A DNA stretch of 64,000 bases from Neobacillus mesonae (GTDB taxonomy: Bacteria > Bacillota > Bacilli > Bacillales > Cytobacillaceae): contig NZ_JAMBNQ010000001.1 in the NCBI RefSeq assembly GCF_023715155.1, positions 248,001-312,000 on the forward strand, given 5' to 3'. The translations under genes and the position numbers were made by a program. Below are positions 1-9,127 of the stretch, piece by piece. Under the pieces are notes generated by a model. That model was not told where the DNA came from. It worked only from the letters and a program-made list of their open reading frames with translations, and did not search any database. Numbering within the stretch: the stretch's first letter is position 1; each line of letters begins with the position of its first letter.

Positions 1-35
1 TTTTTAGCTGGACAAATGAAGGAGGACAATGGATA

Positions 36-386
36 GTGAGTCTAACGATTGAGTTTGAAACCAAACATGATGTTTTATGTATTCGTTTAGGCGGGGAACT
101 GGATCATCACACAGCAGATGAACTTCGAGAAAAAGTGACAGCTGTCATTGAAAGAGATGAAATTCGCCATATTGTCTTGAACTTAGAACAACTCACCTTT
201 ATGGATAGTTCAGGTCTAGGCGTTATTTTAGGAAGATATAAGCAAATCAAGCAGGTTCACGGTGAAATGGTGGTTTGTGCCATTACCCCGGCAATTCAGC
301 GTTTATTCGATATGTCTGGTCTCTTTAAAATTGTCAAAATGGAACCGACTGAAGAATTTGCGCTGCAAAAATTGGGGGTGGCCTAA
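36..386 (+). CDS. spoIIAA: Anti-anti-sigma factor SpoIIAA
   Basis: Antagonist of the anti-sigma factor SpoIIAB. In its unphosphorylated form it frees sigma-F in the forespore, and SpoIIAB phosphorylates it on serine. The 116-residue STAS-domain protein carries the phospho-site motif MDSSGLGV with the serine at residue 58, the same place as in B. subtilis. The start is GTG at 36, preceded by GGAGGA at 21-26; the ATG at 29 opens a frame that stops after seven codons, so it is not used. It is the first gene of the three-gene spoIIA operon in this window; any upstream dacF-like gene would lie outside. Length and motif leave little doubt. Confidence 0.97.
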   Translation: MSLTIEFETKHDVLCIRLGGELDHHTADELREKVTAVIERDEIRHIVLNLEQLTFMDSSGLGVILGRYKQIKQVHGEMVVCAITPAIQRLFDMSGLFKIVKMEPTEEFALQKLGVA

Positions 387-387
387 A

Positions 388-828
388 ATGAAAAATGAAA
401 TGAGCCTGCAGTTCAGTGCCCTGAGTCAAAATGAATCGTTTGCCCGTGTTACGGTTGCTGCATTTATAGCTCAATTAGATCCGACCATGGATGAGCTTAC
501 AGAAATTAAAACGGTGGTTTCAGAAGCCGTCACGAATGCAATTATCCACGGATATGAGAACGATCCAGAAGGCATTGTTTATATCACTGTGACCATTGAG
601 GACAATACAATTGATATGACGATTAAAGATGTTGGCGTAGGAATTGTTGATGTGGAAGAAGCTCGCCAGCCATTATTTACAACAAAGCCGGACCTGGAAC
701 GCTCCGGTATGGGTTTTACCATCATGGAAAATTTCATGGATGAGGTTGAGGTTCTCACACAGCCAGGCAGCGGAACCGAAGTTAGACTACGAAAGCATTT
801 ACAATCACACAAAATGCTTTGCAATTAA
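388..828 (+). CDS. spoIIAB: Anti-sigma F factor and serine kinase SpoIIAB
   Basis: Binds and holds sigma-F in the predivisional cell and phosphorylates SpoIIAA using ATP. The 146-residue protein is a GHKL-type ATPase: the N box is [10 protein letters not shown] (Asn at residue 50), followed by a DVGVGI box and a GMGF box. I start it at ATG 388, one base after the spoIIAA stop. The same frame is open upstream to 262, but that part lies inside spoIIAA and is not conserved. The 146-residue length equals the B. subtilis protein. It is translationally coupled to spoIIAA and followed by sigF. Confidence 0.97.
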   Translation: MKNEMSLQFSALSQNESFARVTVAAFIAQLDPTMDELTEIKTVVSEAVTNAIIHGYENDPEGIVYITVTIEDNTIDMTIKDVGVGIVDVEEARQPLFTTKPDLERSGMGFTIMENFMDEVEVLTQPGSGTEVRLRKHLQSHKMLCN

Positions 829-840
829 GGAGACTTGCCA

Positions 841-1599
841 ATGGATGTGGAGGTCAAGAACAACAAAAATCAGACGTATTTAAAGGATCATGAAGTCAAG
901 GAGCTAATCAAGAGAAGTCAAGATGGAGATCAGGAAGCAAGAGATGTCATTGTAGAAAAAAACATGCGGCTTGTTTGGTCGGTCGTTCAACGGTTCCTTA
1001 ACCGGGGATATGACCCTGATGATCTTTTTCAAATTGGCTGTATTGGGTTATTAAAATCAGTTGATAAGTTCGACCTTTCCTATGATGTGAAGTTTTCCAC
1101 CTATGCAGTTCCAATGATCATCGGGGAAATCCAGCGATTTATCCGTGATGATGGAACTGTTAAGGTCAGCCGGTCACTGAAAGAAATGGGCAATAGAATT
1201 CGTAAAGCAAAAGATGAATTATCGAAAACACTTGGAAGAGTGCCTACTGTTAATGAAATATCTGAATATCTTGAGCTATCACCAGAGGATGTAATCCTTG
1301 CCCAGGAAGCCAGCCGTACACCTTCATCGATTCACGAGACGGTCTATGAAAATGATGGAGATCCCATTACATTACTTGATCAAATCGATGATGGCAATGA
1401 GGGAAAATGGTTTGATAAAATTGCCTTAAAAGAAGCAATCCGTGAACTGGATGAACGAGAGCGGTTAATCGTCTATTTAAGGTATTATAAGGATCAAACG
1501 CAATCGGAAGTTGCCGGGAGGCTGGGGATTTCTCAAGTACAAGTGTCAAGGCTGGAAAAAAAGATTTTACAGCAAATGAAGGACCGTATGGATGTTTAA
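841..1599 (+). CDS. sigF: RNA polymerase sigma factor SigF
   Basis: Forespore-specific sigma factor, active just after asymmetric division. The 252-residue protein has sigma-70 region 2 (DDLFQIGCIGLLKSVDKFD), region 3 and a region 4 helix-turn-helix near the C-terminus (TQSEVAGRLGISQVQVSRLE). I choose ATG 841, 7 bases after the AAGGAGA ribosome site at 827-833; a TTG at 835 lies too close to it. The stop codon is inside the loop of the terminator hairpin at 1582-1616. Last gene of the spoIIA operon. Confidence 0.97.
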   Translation: MDVEVKNNKNQTYLKDHEVKELIKRSQDGDQEARDVIVEKNMRLVWSVVQRFLNRGYDPDDLFQIGCIGLLKSVDKFDLSYDVKFSTYAVPMIIGEIQRFIRDDGTVKVSRSLKEMGNRIRKAKDELSKTLGRVPTVNEISEYLELSPEDVILAQEASRTPSSIHETVYENDGDPITLLDQIDDGNEGKWFDKIALKEAIRELDERERLIVYLRYYKDQTQSEVAGRLGISQVQVSRLEKKILQQMKDRMDV

Positions 1600-1616
1600 T
1601 TCCATACGGTCTTTTT
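1582..1616 (+). terminator. Terminator of spoIIA operon
   Basis: Perfect 11-bp stem (gaccgtatgga / tccatacggtc), 8-base loop, then five T. The left arm is within the last codons of sigF and the sigF stop codon is in the loop. Confidence 0.9.
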
Positions 1617-1639
1617 GTATGCTGCAGCAGCTAAATTTT

Positions 1640-1669
1640 CTTATAAAAAACCATTTTTTACACATACTA
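1640..1669 (+). promoter_or_regulatory. Candidate sigma-G promoter for spoVA operon
   Basis: CATACTA at 1663-1669 is a full match to the sigma-G -10 consensus. A weak -35-like tcttata lies about 17-18 bases upstream. It sits 37 bases before the spoVAA start, and spoVA operons are known sigma-G targets. The -35 is poor, so confidence is moderate. Confidence 0.45.
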
Positions 1670-1705
1670 GTTTTAAGAGAATTTTGCTTGTGGGAAGTGA
1701 GAAAT

Positions 1706-2326
1706 TTGGAAAGAACCATCTACATCCGCATGCGGAATCGTGTTCAAACCCGCCCTAATAAAACGATTTATTTAAAAGATGCTGCCCAAATCATTGCCGA
1801 TGAAAGATTGCTTCCAAAACTGCAGCAAATGATCATACACCAGTTAACTGAAAAAGAAGGAAATATAGTAATAATTGATGTTATGAAGGTGATACAGATT
1901 ATTACCAGCCAATTTGCTGACCTGGAAGTTCAAACAATTGGCCCTGCTCAAACAATTATTGAGGTGGCAGCGAAAAAAAAGGGAGTTTCTATTCCTTTTT
2001 TTCTTTTAATATGGTTTCTATTGTTTTTTGGATCAGCCTTGACTCTTATGAATTTTCACGATGATGTCAGTATGAGAAGTGTGCAGGAGAAAATTTATAC
2101 AATTATTACCGGCAAAAAGGACGCGAAGCCGCTGCTTTTCCAAATACCTTATTCTATTGGACTTGGTCTAGGCATGATTTTGTTTTTTAATCATGTATTT
2201 AAAAAGAGGATTAATGATGAACCAAGTCCACTAGAAGTTGAGATGTTTAATTATCAAATGGATTTGGATAATTACGTCATCATTAATGAAAATAAAGAAA
2301 GTATGAAACGAATCAATGACGATTAA
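1706..2326 (+). CDS. spoVAA: Stage V sporulation protein AA
   Basis: Membrane protein of the spore inner membrane, part of the SpoVA set needed for dipicolinic acid (Ca-DPA) movement during sporulation and germination. The 206-residue product (start MERTIYIRMRNRV) has a soluble N-terminal part and hydrophobic segments around residues 90-112 and 148-165. The TTG at 1706 gives the same length as the B. subtilis protein; the frame is open up to 1592 but that part overlaps the sigF terminator. It overlaps spoVAB by 11 bases, so the two are translationally coupled. Confidence 0.92.
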   Translation: MERTIYIRMRNRVQTRPNKTIYLKDAAQIIADERLLPKLQQMIIHQLTEKEGNIVIIDVMKVIQIITSQFADLEVQTIGPAQTIIEVAAKKKGVSIPFFLLIWFLLFFGSALTLMNFHDDVSMRSVQEKIYTIITGKKDAKPLLFQIPYSIGLGLGMILFFNHVFKKRINDEPSPLEVEMFNYQMDLDNYVIINENKESMKRINDD

Positions 2327-2738
2327 AGTGATTATGATTGTTTTTTTAGGACTAGCCAGCGGGCTGTCTGTTGGAGCTGGTTTTGTTGCTTTCTTGACTG
2401 TTATGGGAATCATCCCAAGGCTGACGCAGCTTACGAAAACAATGAAAATGATTCATTCTTATGAATGGTCGGTTGTTATTGGAGCTCTAGCCGGTGTGGC
2501 TTCCAGTTTAAGAGACCCGGCATTAAATATTTCTCCCTTATTTTTAATTCCGTTAGGACTTACAGGCGGAATTTTTGTTGGAATGTTAGCGGCAGGTCTT
2601 ACAGAGGCTTTAAATGTCTTCCCAATTTTAGCAAAGAGAATTCGCTTAGACGGTGAAATTGTCATTCTAATTATGGCAATTGTATTTGGTAAAATTTTTG
2701 GCTCCATTTTTCAATGGCTGTACTTTGTTCATCGTTAA
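2316..2738 (+). CDS. spoVAB: Stage V sporulation protein AB
   Basis: Small integral membrane protein of the SpoVA group, 140 residues with about four hydrophobic segments, close to the 141 residues of B. subtilis SpoVAB. In B. subtilis it is followed by spoVAC, spoVAD and spoVAEb. Here the next reading frame, 23 bases downstream, is spoVAEa, so those three genes are not at this locus. Product identity rests on position, length and the membrane pattern with conserved [15 protein letters not shown]. Confidence 0.9.
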   Translation: MTIKVIMIVFLGLASGLSVGAGFVAFLTVMGIIPRLTQLTKTMKMIHSYEWSVVIGALAGVASSLRDPALNISPLFLIPLGLTGGIFVGMLAAGLTEALNVFPILAKRIRLDGEIVILIMAIVFGKIFGSIFQWLYFVHR

Positions 2739-2761
2739 AGACTTTGGAAAGGATAATCCAT

Positions 2762-3334
2762 ATGAACACACGAAGGCGTGTTATTTTAGTGACAGATGGA
2801 GATGAATATACGAAAAGGGCGCTTGAGCATGTTGCAAAAGAAATTGGTGCAAGATGTATTTCAAAATCTCAAGCGAACCCATCAAAGCTCACAGGGCCTG
2901 AATTAATCGAATTAATTAAGCAGGCCCCCCATGACCCTGTATTAGTTATGTTTGATGACAGCGGTATGGTGGGGGAGGGGGCTGGTGAGAGTGCGCTTAA
3001 ACATGTAGCATTGCATCAAGATATTGAAGTGTTAGGTGCAATTGCGGTGGCAGCTAAATCAAAGCATGAAGAATGGACACGGATTGATGTAAGTATTGAT
3101 CGAGAAGGGAAGTTAACCCCATACGGTGTTGATAAATATGGTATACCAGAACTGGAAATAGGAAGAATAAATGGGGATACTGTTTATTCTCTCGATACCT
3201 TAAATATCCCTATTATTGTGGGAATTGGCGATATTGGAAAAATGGCAAGACGAGATTCCTATAAACTTGGAGCGCCAATTACTAAAAAAGCTGTCGAACT
3301 AATACTTGAAAGGAGTGGTTTTTTTGACTCATAA
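2762..3334 (+). CDS. spoVAEA: Stage V sporulation protein AE, soluble form (SpoVAEa)
   Basis: Cytosolic 190-residue protein of the spoVA operon; its exact role in germination is not settled. It begins [20 protein letters not shown] and keeps the conserved [15 protein letters not shown] segment of this family. I use ATG 2762 with the ribosome site GGAAAGGA at 2746-2753; the frame is open from 2714 but that part overlaps spoVAB. In B. subtilis it follows spoVAEb, which is missing here. It overlaps spoVAF by 11 bases. Confidence 0.9.
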   Translation: MNTRRRVILVTDGDEYTKRALEHVAKEIGARCISKSQANPSKLTGPELIELIKQAPHDPVLVMFDDSGMVGEGAGESALKHVALHQDIEVLGAIAVAAKSKHEEWTRIDVSIDREGKLTPYGVDKYGIPELEIGRINGDTVYSLDTLNIPIIVGIGDIGKMARRDSYKLGAPITKKAVELILERSGFFDS

Positions 3335-4808
3335 GCAGGTTCAAAAATGGCCAATCCCGATATCGGTAAATGAAGTTGAACACTATATGAAACAGCGTGT
3401 AGGCCTTGGCGTGAGTTTTGACCTTGGGATAAGAAAGTTAAAAATATTGAAAAAAGACGTCCATATCTATTACGTTAATGGTCTATGCGATACGATGTTT
3501 ATCATTCAATTAATTAAAGAACTAGTGGAGATCAATTATCATGAAAAACTTTCAGGTGATCTCTTTAACCGCATTGAAAATATGCTCCTTAATCAGTCTG
3601 TTGAAAAAACACAGGAACTTGATACATTAGTTACCGAGGTGCTTTCCGGTCTGATTGGTATAGTTGTAGAGGGCGAAGATACCGCGTTTATTATTGATGT
3701 AAGAAGCTATCCTGGACGTGCTCCAATGGAACCAGATACGGAAAAGGTTGTTAGAGGAGCGAGAGATGGTTTTGTTGAAAACATTGTTTTAAATACTGCC
3801 TTAACAAGAAGAAGAATCCGTGATGAACGGCTTCGGTTTGAAATGCATAAAGTAGGAAAACGTTCAAAAACAGATGTTGCTCTTTGTTATTTACAAGATG
3901 TCGCAGACCCTGATTTATTAAATATTCTTCGGAAAGAGTTACAATCGATTAACATAGATGGAATTCCAATGGCTGATAAAACGCTGGAAGAATTTATTGT
4001 TAACCAAGGGATGAATCCATATCCAATCGTCAGATATACAGAAAGGGCAGACGTTGCAGCAGCACATGTATTAGAAGGACATGTCGTCATCTTCTGTGAT
4101 ACATCGCCAAGTGTCATTATCACACCTACTACCTTTTTTCATCACGTCCAGCATGCCGAGGAATTTCGTGAATCACCAGCAATGGGGACATTTGTCCGGT
4201 GGACCAGATTTTTAGGAGTATTTACCTCAATATTTTTATTGCCATTATGGCTTTTACTTGTATTAGAACCATCGTTATTACCTGATAAACTGTCATTTAT
4301 TGGACCAAATGATCAGACGAATATTCCGATTTTGATTCAATTGTTTTTGGCTGACTTTGGGATTGAATTCTTAAGAATTGCAGCCATTCATACACCTACT
4401 CCGCTTTCAACAGCAATGGGTTTAATTGCAGCAGTATTAATCGGTCAGATTGCAATTGATGTGGGTTTATTCGTTCCTGAGGTAATTCTATATGTTGCCG
4501 TCGCGGGTATTGGCACCTTTACAACCCCAAGTTATGAATTAAGTGTTGCCAATAAAATTGCGAGATTGCTGTTATTACTGTGTACGGCATTTTTTCACCT
4601 TCCTGGATTTGTCATTGGCTCGACCATATGGTTTATCTTTTTGGTACATATGCGTGCGCTTAATACACCATATTTCTGGCCTTTCTTGCCATTTGAACCA
4701 AAGGGCTTTTTACAGATTATTTTCCGAAGGGCTATTCCCGGATCACTGCTCAGACCAAGTATTGTCCATCCAAGGAACCGCTATCGTCAGCCCCCTGGAG
4801 AGGAATAG
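3324..4808 (+). CDS. spoVAF: Spore germination protein SpoVAF (GerA-family subunit)
   Basis: Homologue of GerA-type germinant receptor A subunits; in B. subtilis SpoVAF acts with FigP to amplify germination. The 494-residue protein has a soluble N-terminal half with the family segment [17 protein letters not shown] and a C-terminal half with five or so membrane segments beginning near residue 285 ([19 protein letters not shown]). TTG 3324 is placed 8 bases after AAAGGAG at 3309-3315. It is the last gene of the reduced spoVA operon and ends before a hairpin at 4880. Confidence 0.93.
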   Translation: MTHKQVQKWPIPISVNEVEHYMKQRVGLGVSFDLGIRKLKILKKDVHIYYVNGLCDTMFIIQLIKELVEINYHEKLSGDLFNRIENMLLNQSVEKTQELDTLVTEVLSGLIGIVVEGEDTAFIIDVRSYPGRAPMEPDTEKVVRGARDGFVENIVLNTALTRRRIRDERLRFEMHKVGKRSKTDVALCYLQDVADPDLLNILRKELQSINIDGIPMADKTLEEFIVNQGMNPYPIVRYTERADVAAAHVLEGHVVIFCDTSPSVIITPTTFFHHVQHAEEFRESPAMGTFVRWTRFLGVFTSIFLLPLWLLLVLEPSLLPDKLSFIGPNDQTNIPILIQLFLADFGIEFLRIAAIHTPTPLSTAMGLIAAVLIGQIAIDVGLFVPEVILYVAVAGIGTFTTPSYELSVANKIARLLLLLCTAFFHLPGFVIGSTIWFIFLVHMRALNTPYFWPFLPFEPKGFLQIIFRRAIPGSLLRPSIVHPRNRYRQPPGEE

Positions 4809-4879
4809 AAAAAAGAAAAAAATTGCAGAATGGAACAACTTATGCTACAGTAATTTTACTTAAATAAAGTATTAATTAA

Positions 4880-4920
4880 AAATAGGCAGCATCTTTAGCG
4901 GATTCTGTCTATTTGTTTAT
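4880..4920 (+). terminator. Probable terminator after spoVAF
   Basis: Ten-pair stem with one G-U pair (aaataggcag / ctgtctattt), 15-base loop, then a T-rich run. Weaker than the other terminators here. Confidence 0.55.
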
Positions 4921-4978
4921 TATCATTTAGGATTGTCTACATAAACTGTAGTGAGACGTAACGGAGAGAGGGAAGGGA

Positions 4979-6283
4979 ATGTATTTTTACGGAACAACTG
5001 GAGTAAATAAAAGCGGACATTTGGAAATAGGGGGAGTTGACAGTGTTGAATTAGCAAAAAATTTCGGGACTCCCTTGTACGTTTATGATGTGGCCCTAAT
5101 TAGAGAAAGGGCACGTGGATTTAAACATGCATTTGATGAACAAAATATCAGAGCTCAAGTAGCTTATGCCAGTAAAGCATTTTCGACAATTGCCATGGTA
5201 CAGCTCGCCGAGGAGGAAGGTTTATCACTTGATGTCGTCTCTGGCGGTGAATTATACACAGCTGCAGCGGCAGGTTTTCCTGTCGAAAGAATTCATTTTC
5301 ATGGTAATAATAAAAGCCGGGAAGAATTAGAGATGGCATTAGATTATCAAATTGGATGTATAGTCATTGATAACTTTCATGAAATAGAATTATTAAAATC
5401 AATATGTAAAGAACAAACAAAAAAAGTAAATATTCTTTTAAGGGTGACGCCTGGGATTGAGGCTCATACCCATGATTATATTTTAACAGGACAAGAAGAT
5501 TCAAAATTTGGTTTTGGTTTGCAAAATGGCCAAGCGGAAGAAGCTCTTGCACAAACTCTTCCATTTAAGTATTTTAATGTTCTTGGACTGCATTGTCATA
5601 TTGGTTCTCAAATTTTTGAAACCACAGGCTTTTTGCTTGCGGCCAAAAAGATTGTGGAAAAGATGGCTGAGTGGAAAGAAACAATTTCCTTTGAAGCAGA
5701 TGTATTAAATTTAGGCGGAGGTTTCGGAATTCGCTATACAAATGAGGATGAGCCGATCCCACCATCACAATATGTAAGTGAAATAATTAAAGAGGTAAAA
5801 CAGCTTATTGACCATTACTCTCTTAAAATGCCGGAAATTTGGATTGAGCCGGGCCGCTCTCTTGTAGGAGATGCAGGAATTACATTATACAAAATCGGCT
5901 CTTCAAAAGATGTCCCTGAAGTAAGAAAATATTTAGCCGTCGATGGCGGTATGAGTGATAATATAAGACCAGCCCTTTATCAGGCAAAGTATGAAGCGGT
6001 CCTTGCAAATAGACCTTTAGCACAAACAACTGAGACCGTTTCAATCGCTGGAAAATGCTGTGAATCAGGTGATATGCTGATTTGGGATTTGCCACTCCCA
6101 GAAACAGAGGAAGACGACCTGCTGGCTGTTTTTTGTACAGGTGCATATGGCTATTCTATGGCTAATAATTATAATCGTTTACCAAGACCTGCTGTTGTAT
6201 TTGTCGAAGATGGCAAAGAGGTTCTTGTTGTAAAAAGAGAATCCTATGAAGATTTAATTAAATTGGACTTACCATTAAAATAA
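4979..6283 (+). CDS. lysA: Diaminopimelate decarboxylase
   Basis: Catalyses the last step of lysine synthesis, meso-diaminopimelate to L-lysine, as a PLP enzyme in the cytosol. The 434-residue protein has the PLP lysine in AYASKAFST (Lys66), HFHGNNKS, the glycine loop NLGGGFGIRY, and the active-site cysteine motif CCESGD. It follows the spoVA operon as in B. subtilis; ppiB, which I remember between lysA and ypuA there, is not present. Confidence 0.97.
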   Translation: MYFYGTTGVNKSGHLEIGGVDSVELAKNFGTPLYVYDVALIRERARGFKHAFDEQNIRAQVAYASKAFSTIAMVQLAEEEGLSLDVVSGGELYTAAAAGFPVERIHFHGNNKSREELEMALDYQIGCIVIDNFHEIELLKSICKEQTKKVNILLRVTPGIEAHTHDYILTGQEDSKFGFGLQNGQAEEALAQTLPFKYFNVLGLHCHIGSQIFETTGFLLAAKKIVEKMAEWKETISFEADVLNLGGGFGIRYTNEDEPIPPSQYVSEIIKEVKQLIDHYSLKMPEIWIEPGRSLVGDAGITLYKIGSSKDVPEVRKYLAVDGGMSDNIRPALYQAKYEAVLANRPLAQTTETVSIAGKCCESGDMLIWDLPLPETEEDDLLAVFCTGAYGYSMANNYNRLPRPAVVFVEDGKEVLVVKRESYEDLIKLDLPLK

Positions 6284-6291
6284 AAAAATAG

Positions 6292-6329
6292 GCTGCCGCG
6301 ATTTTTATTGCGGCAGCTCCTTTTTTTTT
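6292..6329 (+). terminator. Terminator of lysA
   Basis: Perfect 8-bp GC-rich stem gctgccgc / gcggcagc with a 10-base AT loop and a run of nine T. Confidence 0.9.
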
Positions 6330-6335
6330 AGAAAA

Positions 6336-6639
6336 GGCTATGTTAAACTTGGCTGTTGATTTTCGCTCCACAAGGAAGTCTTCGTCAGCATGGGCATCGC
6401 ACGACTAAAAGCGATAGCTTTTAGAAGGAGGCACAAGCTGTTCGCGGGCGTTCCGTGGATTGTCCTCCGCTAACGCCTGCGGGGTCTTCCCCCTGGCACG
6501 TACTACCGCAGGACACTGAATTGACATCTTCGAATCTTCCCACGGACGAAGGACATGCGTTAGCATTTACGAGGAGTCTTCGTGCTTTCCGCTGCAATTA
6601 ACAGGGGTTTAAAAATCAACACCACTCTTTAACTGAGCC
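6336..6639. repeat. MITE-like repeat, copy 1 (304 bp)
   Basis: Fills most of the 355-base gap between lysA and ypuA. Ends are imperfect inverted repeats: GGCTATGTTAAA at the left and the complement of GGCTCAGTTAAA at the right (10 of 12 match). Inner ends repeat a GTTGATT motif. Flanks TTAGAAAA and TAAGAAAA could be an 8-base target duplication with one change. Its outer parts match copy 2 (31592-31754) in opposite orientation and its centre matches copy 3 (44597-44776). The last base of the right end is also the last base of the ypuA stop codon. No reading frame inside. Confidence 0.75.
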
Positions 6640-7502
6640 TAAGAAAAGAATGATTTGATTGTATCAATTAACCAAATAAAAAATTGTTTGACTTTTTCAA
6701 GAAATCCTTGTCCTTCTTCAGAGTGCAGGAATTTCGAAATGCGGTCTTTGGCTTTATTCAATTGGTCGCTGACTTGATTCCAATCAATATCCAGGCTTTT
6801 GAGTTTATTGAATAAATCTATCAGTCTTTGCATTTCTTTTTCACTAAGCGTCACATTTAATTCTTTTGCCGCCTGCTCAATAATTCTTCGAAGTTCCTCA
6901 TCATTTTTGGGTTTATTTTTGGCAATTTCCTCTTTTACTTTGGCAATTAATGCTGCGGCATTTTTATCGCCAATAGAGTCACCAAGTTTAGCTGTTTCAA
7001 CCATTTCCTGATTTGCAGCTTGTTTTACATCTTCTGGAATCGTTTTATCTGCAGATATTTCATACGCTTTAATAATCCCTGTCAATGCAGCGGTACCTGA
7101 TACCGAAATCGGTGCAGTAATGTAAATATCCGCATCCTTAACACCCGCGGTGATAAGGGCGTTGACATACATTTCATCCGTGACCCAATTGATATTTTTG
7201 GTTTTTACCGAAATTCCTGAACCCTTTGGAGCGATCGTAATGGCGGATGATGAAATAGCCCTGGTACCAATCAAAGATTTGGCAATATATTTTCCTAAGT
7301 ATTGATGTTCTTCTTGATTGGATACTGTAACAATTTGTACATCTTTAGGTGCACCCATTTCATTTAATAAACTGGTCTTTTGACCTTCGGTTAGATTTTC
7401 ACCCAAAGTAACAATCATATCACCCTCAGCCAAATCCGCAAAACTTCTTAAAGGGTAAATAAATATAAATAGACTCAATAGCAGAATAATTGTTTTTTTC
7501 AT
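6639..7502 (-). CDS. ypuA: DUF1002 family secreted protein YpuA
   Basis: Exported protein of unknown function, 287 residues (B. subtilis YpuA is about 290). It has a signal peptide of roughly 22 residues (cleavage after RSFA), then the DUF1002 body with VTLGENLTEGQ and TAPISVSGTAALTGI, and a C-terminal helical part. The ribosome site AAGGAGG lies upstream of the ATG. Its stop codon is formed at the boundary with the MITE-like repeat at 6336-6639, so its last residues or its 3' untranslated region may have been changed by that insertion. The gene has no close partner. Confidence 0.88.
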   Translation of the reverse strand: MKKTIILLLSLFIFIYPLRSFADLAEGDMIVTLGENLTEGQKTSLLNEMGAPKDVQIVTVSNQEEHQYLGKYIAKSLIGTRAISSSAITIAPKGSGISVKTKNINWVTDEMYVNALITAGVKDADIYITAPISVSGTAALTGIIKAYEISADKTIPEDVKQAANQEMVETAKLGDSIGDKNAAALIAKVKEEIAKNKPKNDEELRRIIEQAAKELNVTLSEKEMQRLIDLFNKLKSLDIDWNQVSDQLNKAKDRISKFLHSEEGQGFLEKVKQFFIWLIDTIKSFFS

Positions 7503-7687
7503 TAAAATCCTCCTTGATAAGAAATGGGCAGTTCTTTAATAATATAACCGATTCCATTATATTTAACGAAAAAAACAAATTACAAGTTTCATAGTCATAA
7601 TATTAATTTTTTAAATGGAAAATGGATTATTTTTATTTTTTGTTGTAGAATGTACCCAAGCAGGGATGTTGTGGAGGATAAACTTTT

Positions 7688-7780
7688 ATGGGAAAAAGCA
7701 GATGGGTTGTACTGGGGATTCTTATTTCTGCTTCTTTAATATGGGGAGTAATCTACTGGATTTTTATTGTTCCAAAGTAA
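7688..7780 (+). CDS. Possible 30-residue membrane miniprotein
   Basis: Short frame ATG 7688 to TAA, product starting MGKSRWVVLGILISASLIWG and ending IVPK. It has a basic N-terminus, one hydrophobic segment of about 22 residues, and a GGAGG ribosome site at 7673-7677 spaced 10 bases from the ATG. A stem-loop with T-rich tail follows at 7901. It does not resemble a named family that I know. The positive-inside membrane pattern and good ribosome site support it, but chance cannot be ruled out at this size. Confidence 0.45.
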   Translation: MGKSRWVVLGILISASLIWGVIYWIFIVPK

Positions 7781-7900
7781 TAAAGAGTTTGAACAAATAA
7801 TATAATTATTCAAATTTACCATTGAAACATTATTTTTTTACCTACATATTATAAATAACTGGTTTATCAATTTGCTTATTTGGGAAAAATATACTATTGC

Positions 7901-7931
7901 TAAACCGAATGTTTAGTCGGTTTATTTAATT
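7901..7931 (+). terminator. Hairpin before ribT
   Basis: Perfect 8-bp stem taaaccga / tcggttta with an 8-base loop and a T-rich tail, ending about 20 bases before ribT. Could end transcription from the small frame at 7688. Confidence 0.5.
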
Positions 7932-7937
7932 TAATGA

Positions 7938-8297
<360 letters not shown>

Positions 8298-8380
8298 AAG
8301 GAATTCATAATATCTGGTACAGCCCTAGTTTAGGAATTTGAGGGTTAGACTTTGGAGATGAACAATTCTCAAAGCAAGTA

Positions 8381-8420
8381 AAAAAAGGCAGCGAAAAAAT
8401 TATTTTTTGCTGCCTTTTTT
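8381..8420. terminator. Bidirectional terminator between ribT and ypuF
   Basis: Twelve-pair stem aaaaaaggcagc / gctgcctttttt with A/T runs on both sides, so it can serve ribT on + and ypuF on -. Its right arm overlaps the last codons of ypuF. Confidence 0.85.
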
Positions 8421-8924
8421 CATAATAAGCATCTTTTTTCTTTCTTCGATAACATCAGTTCTATCACGTAATTTATGGCGATGAACGAGTTGTTCGTTCG
8501 CTAAATCACTTTCTTTTCCCCATACCAAACCCCGCTCTCGGCAGGTTTGTGAACATATTTCCACTAATGAAGAATCATTAAAGGGGAAAGAAAAGCTTGT
8601 ATAGGTTTGTTTGTGTTCTATCATCTCCAAACGTTCTGTCAATAATGGTAAAAAAACTGCTTCATTAAGACCGATTTTGGGCAGAAGAGCGGAATGATTT
8701 TTAAAAATCATTATTGCTTTTTCTAATGTTCTTTTTGCACCAATTAAATTTTTTCTGCGGTGATGATAAGTTGATACTGCAAGTAAGATGAGTCCAACCC
8801 AAAGGGAATCTTTGTTTCCAAAGTCAACTTTTTTCCAATAGTCTTCAAGTATTTCATGGCATTCGAAATAGTCCCGGTCTCCATGAAAATGAATTAAATA
8901 TTCGATATACTCCTGTGGGTACAA
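8400..8924 (-). CDS. ypuF: DUF309 domain protein YpuF
   Basis: Protein of unknown function, 174 residues. It shows the DUF309 signature: HFHGDRDYFECHEILEDYWK near the N-terminus and WVGLILLAVSTYHHRRKN after it, a helical bundle with conserved histidines and glutamates. The start is TTG at 8924, behind a G-rich run (seven G), since no ATG is available in frame upstream. Its stop lies within the bidirectional terminator. The same gene is found at this position in B. subtilis. Confidence 0.85.
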   Translation of the reverse strand: MYPQEYIEYLIHFHGDRDYFECHEILEDYWKKVDFGNKDSLWVGLILLAVSTYHHRRKNLIGAKRTLEKAIMIFKNHSALLPKIGLNEAVFLPLLTERLEMIEHKQTYTSFSFPFNDSSLVEICSQTCRERGLVWGKESDLANEQLVHRHKLRDRTDVIEERKKMLIMKKGSKK

Positions 8925-8984
8925 TGGTTTCCCCCCCGTTTTTTTACATCCAGTTTAACATATTAAAGCTTATTGCTCCCAAAA

Positions 8985-9019
8985 AATTCAAATAAAAGAC
9001 CCGTCAAATAGACGGGTCC
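8985..9019 (-). terminator. Terminator downstream of yjcZ-like gene
   Basis: Perfect 8-bp stem gacccgtc / gacgggtc with a 5-base loop. Read on the - strand it is followed by ttttattt. It lies about 110 bases past the yjcZ-like gene stop. Confidence 0.6.
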
Positions 9020-9060
9020 TTCAAACTCCCTTTTTAAGGGGATGTTCATTTTATTTATCC

Positions 9061-9097
9061 AAGCGCAAGCACATGATATAGGCGCTTGCGCTTTTTT
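9061..9097 (+). terminator. GC-rich hairpin with T tract
   Basis: Perfect 10-bp stem aagcgcaagc / gcttgcgctt, 12-base loop, then seven T on the + strand. No + strand gene ends here, so it may terminate read-through or an undetected short transcript. Confidence 0.5.
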
Positions 9098-9127
9098 TAT
9101 GTTGGCAGCATATGCTTCAATTCGTTT

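Noticed and set aside
262-828. 188-residue frame covering spoIIAB with an upstream extension
   Set aside because: The extension overlaps spoIIAA; the family start is ATG 388 with correct length.
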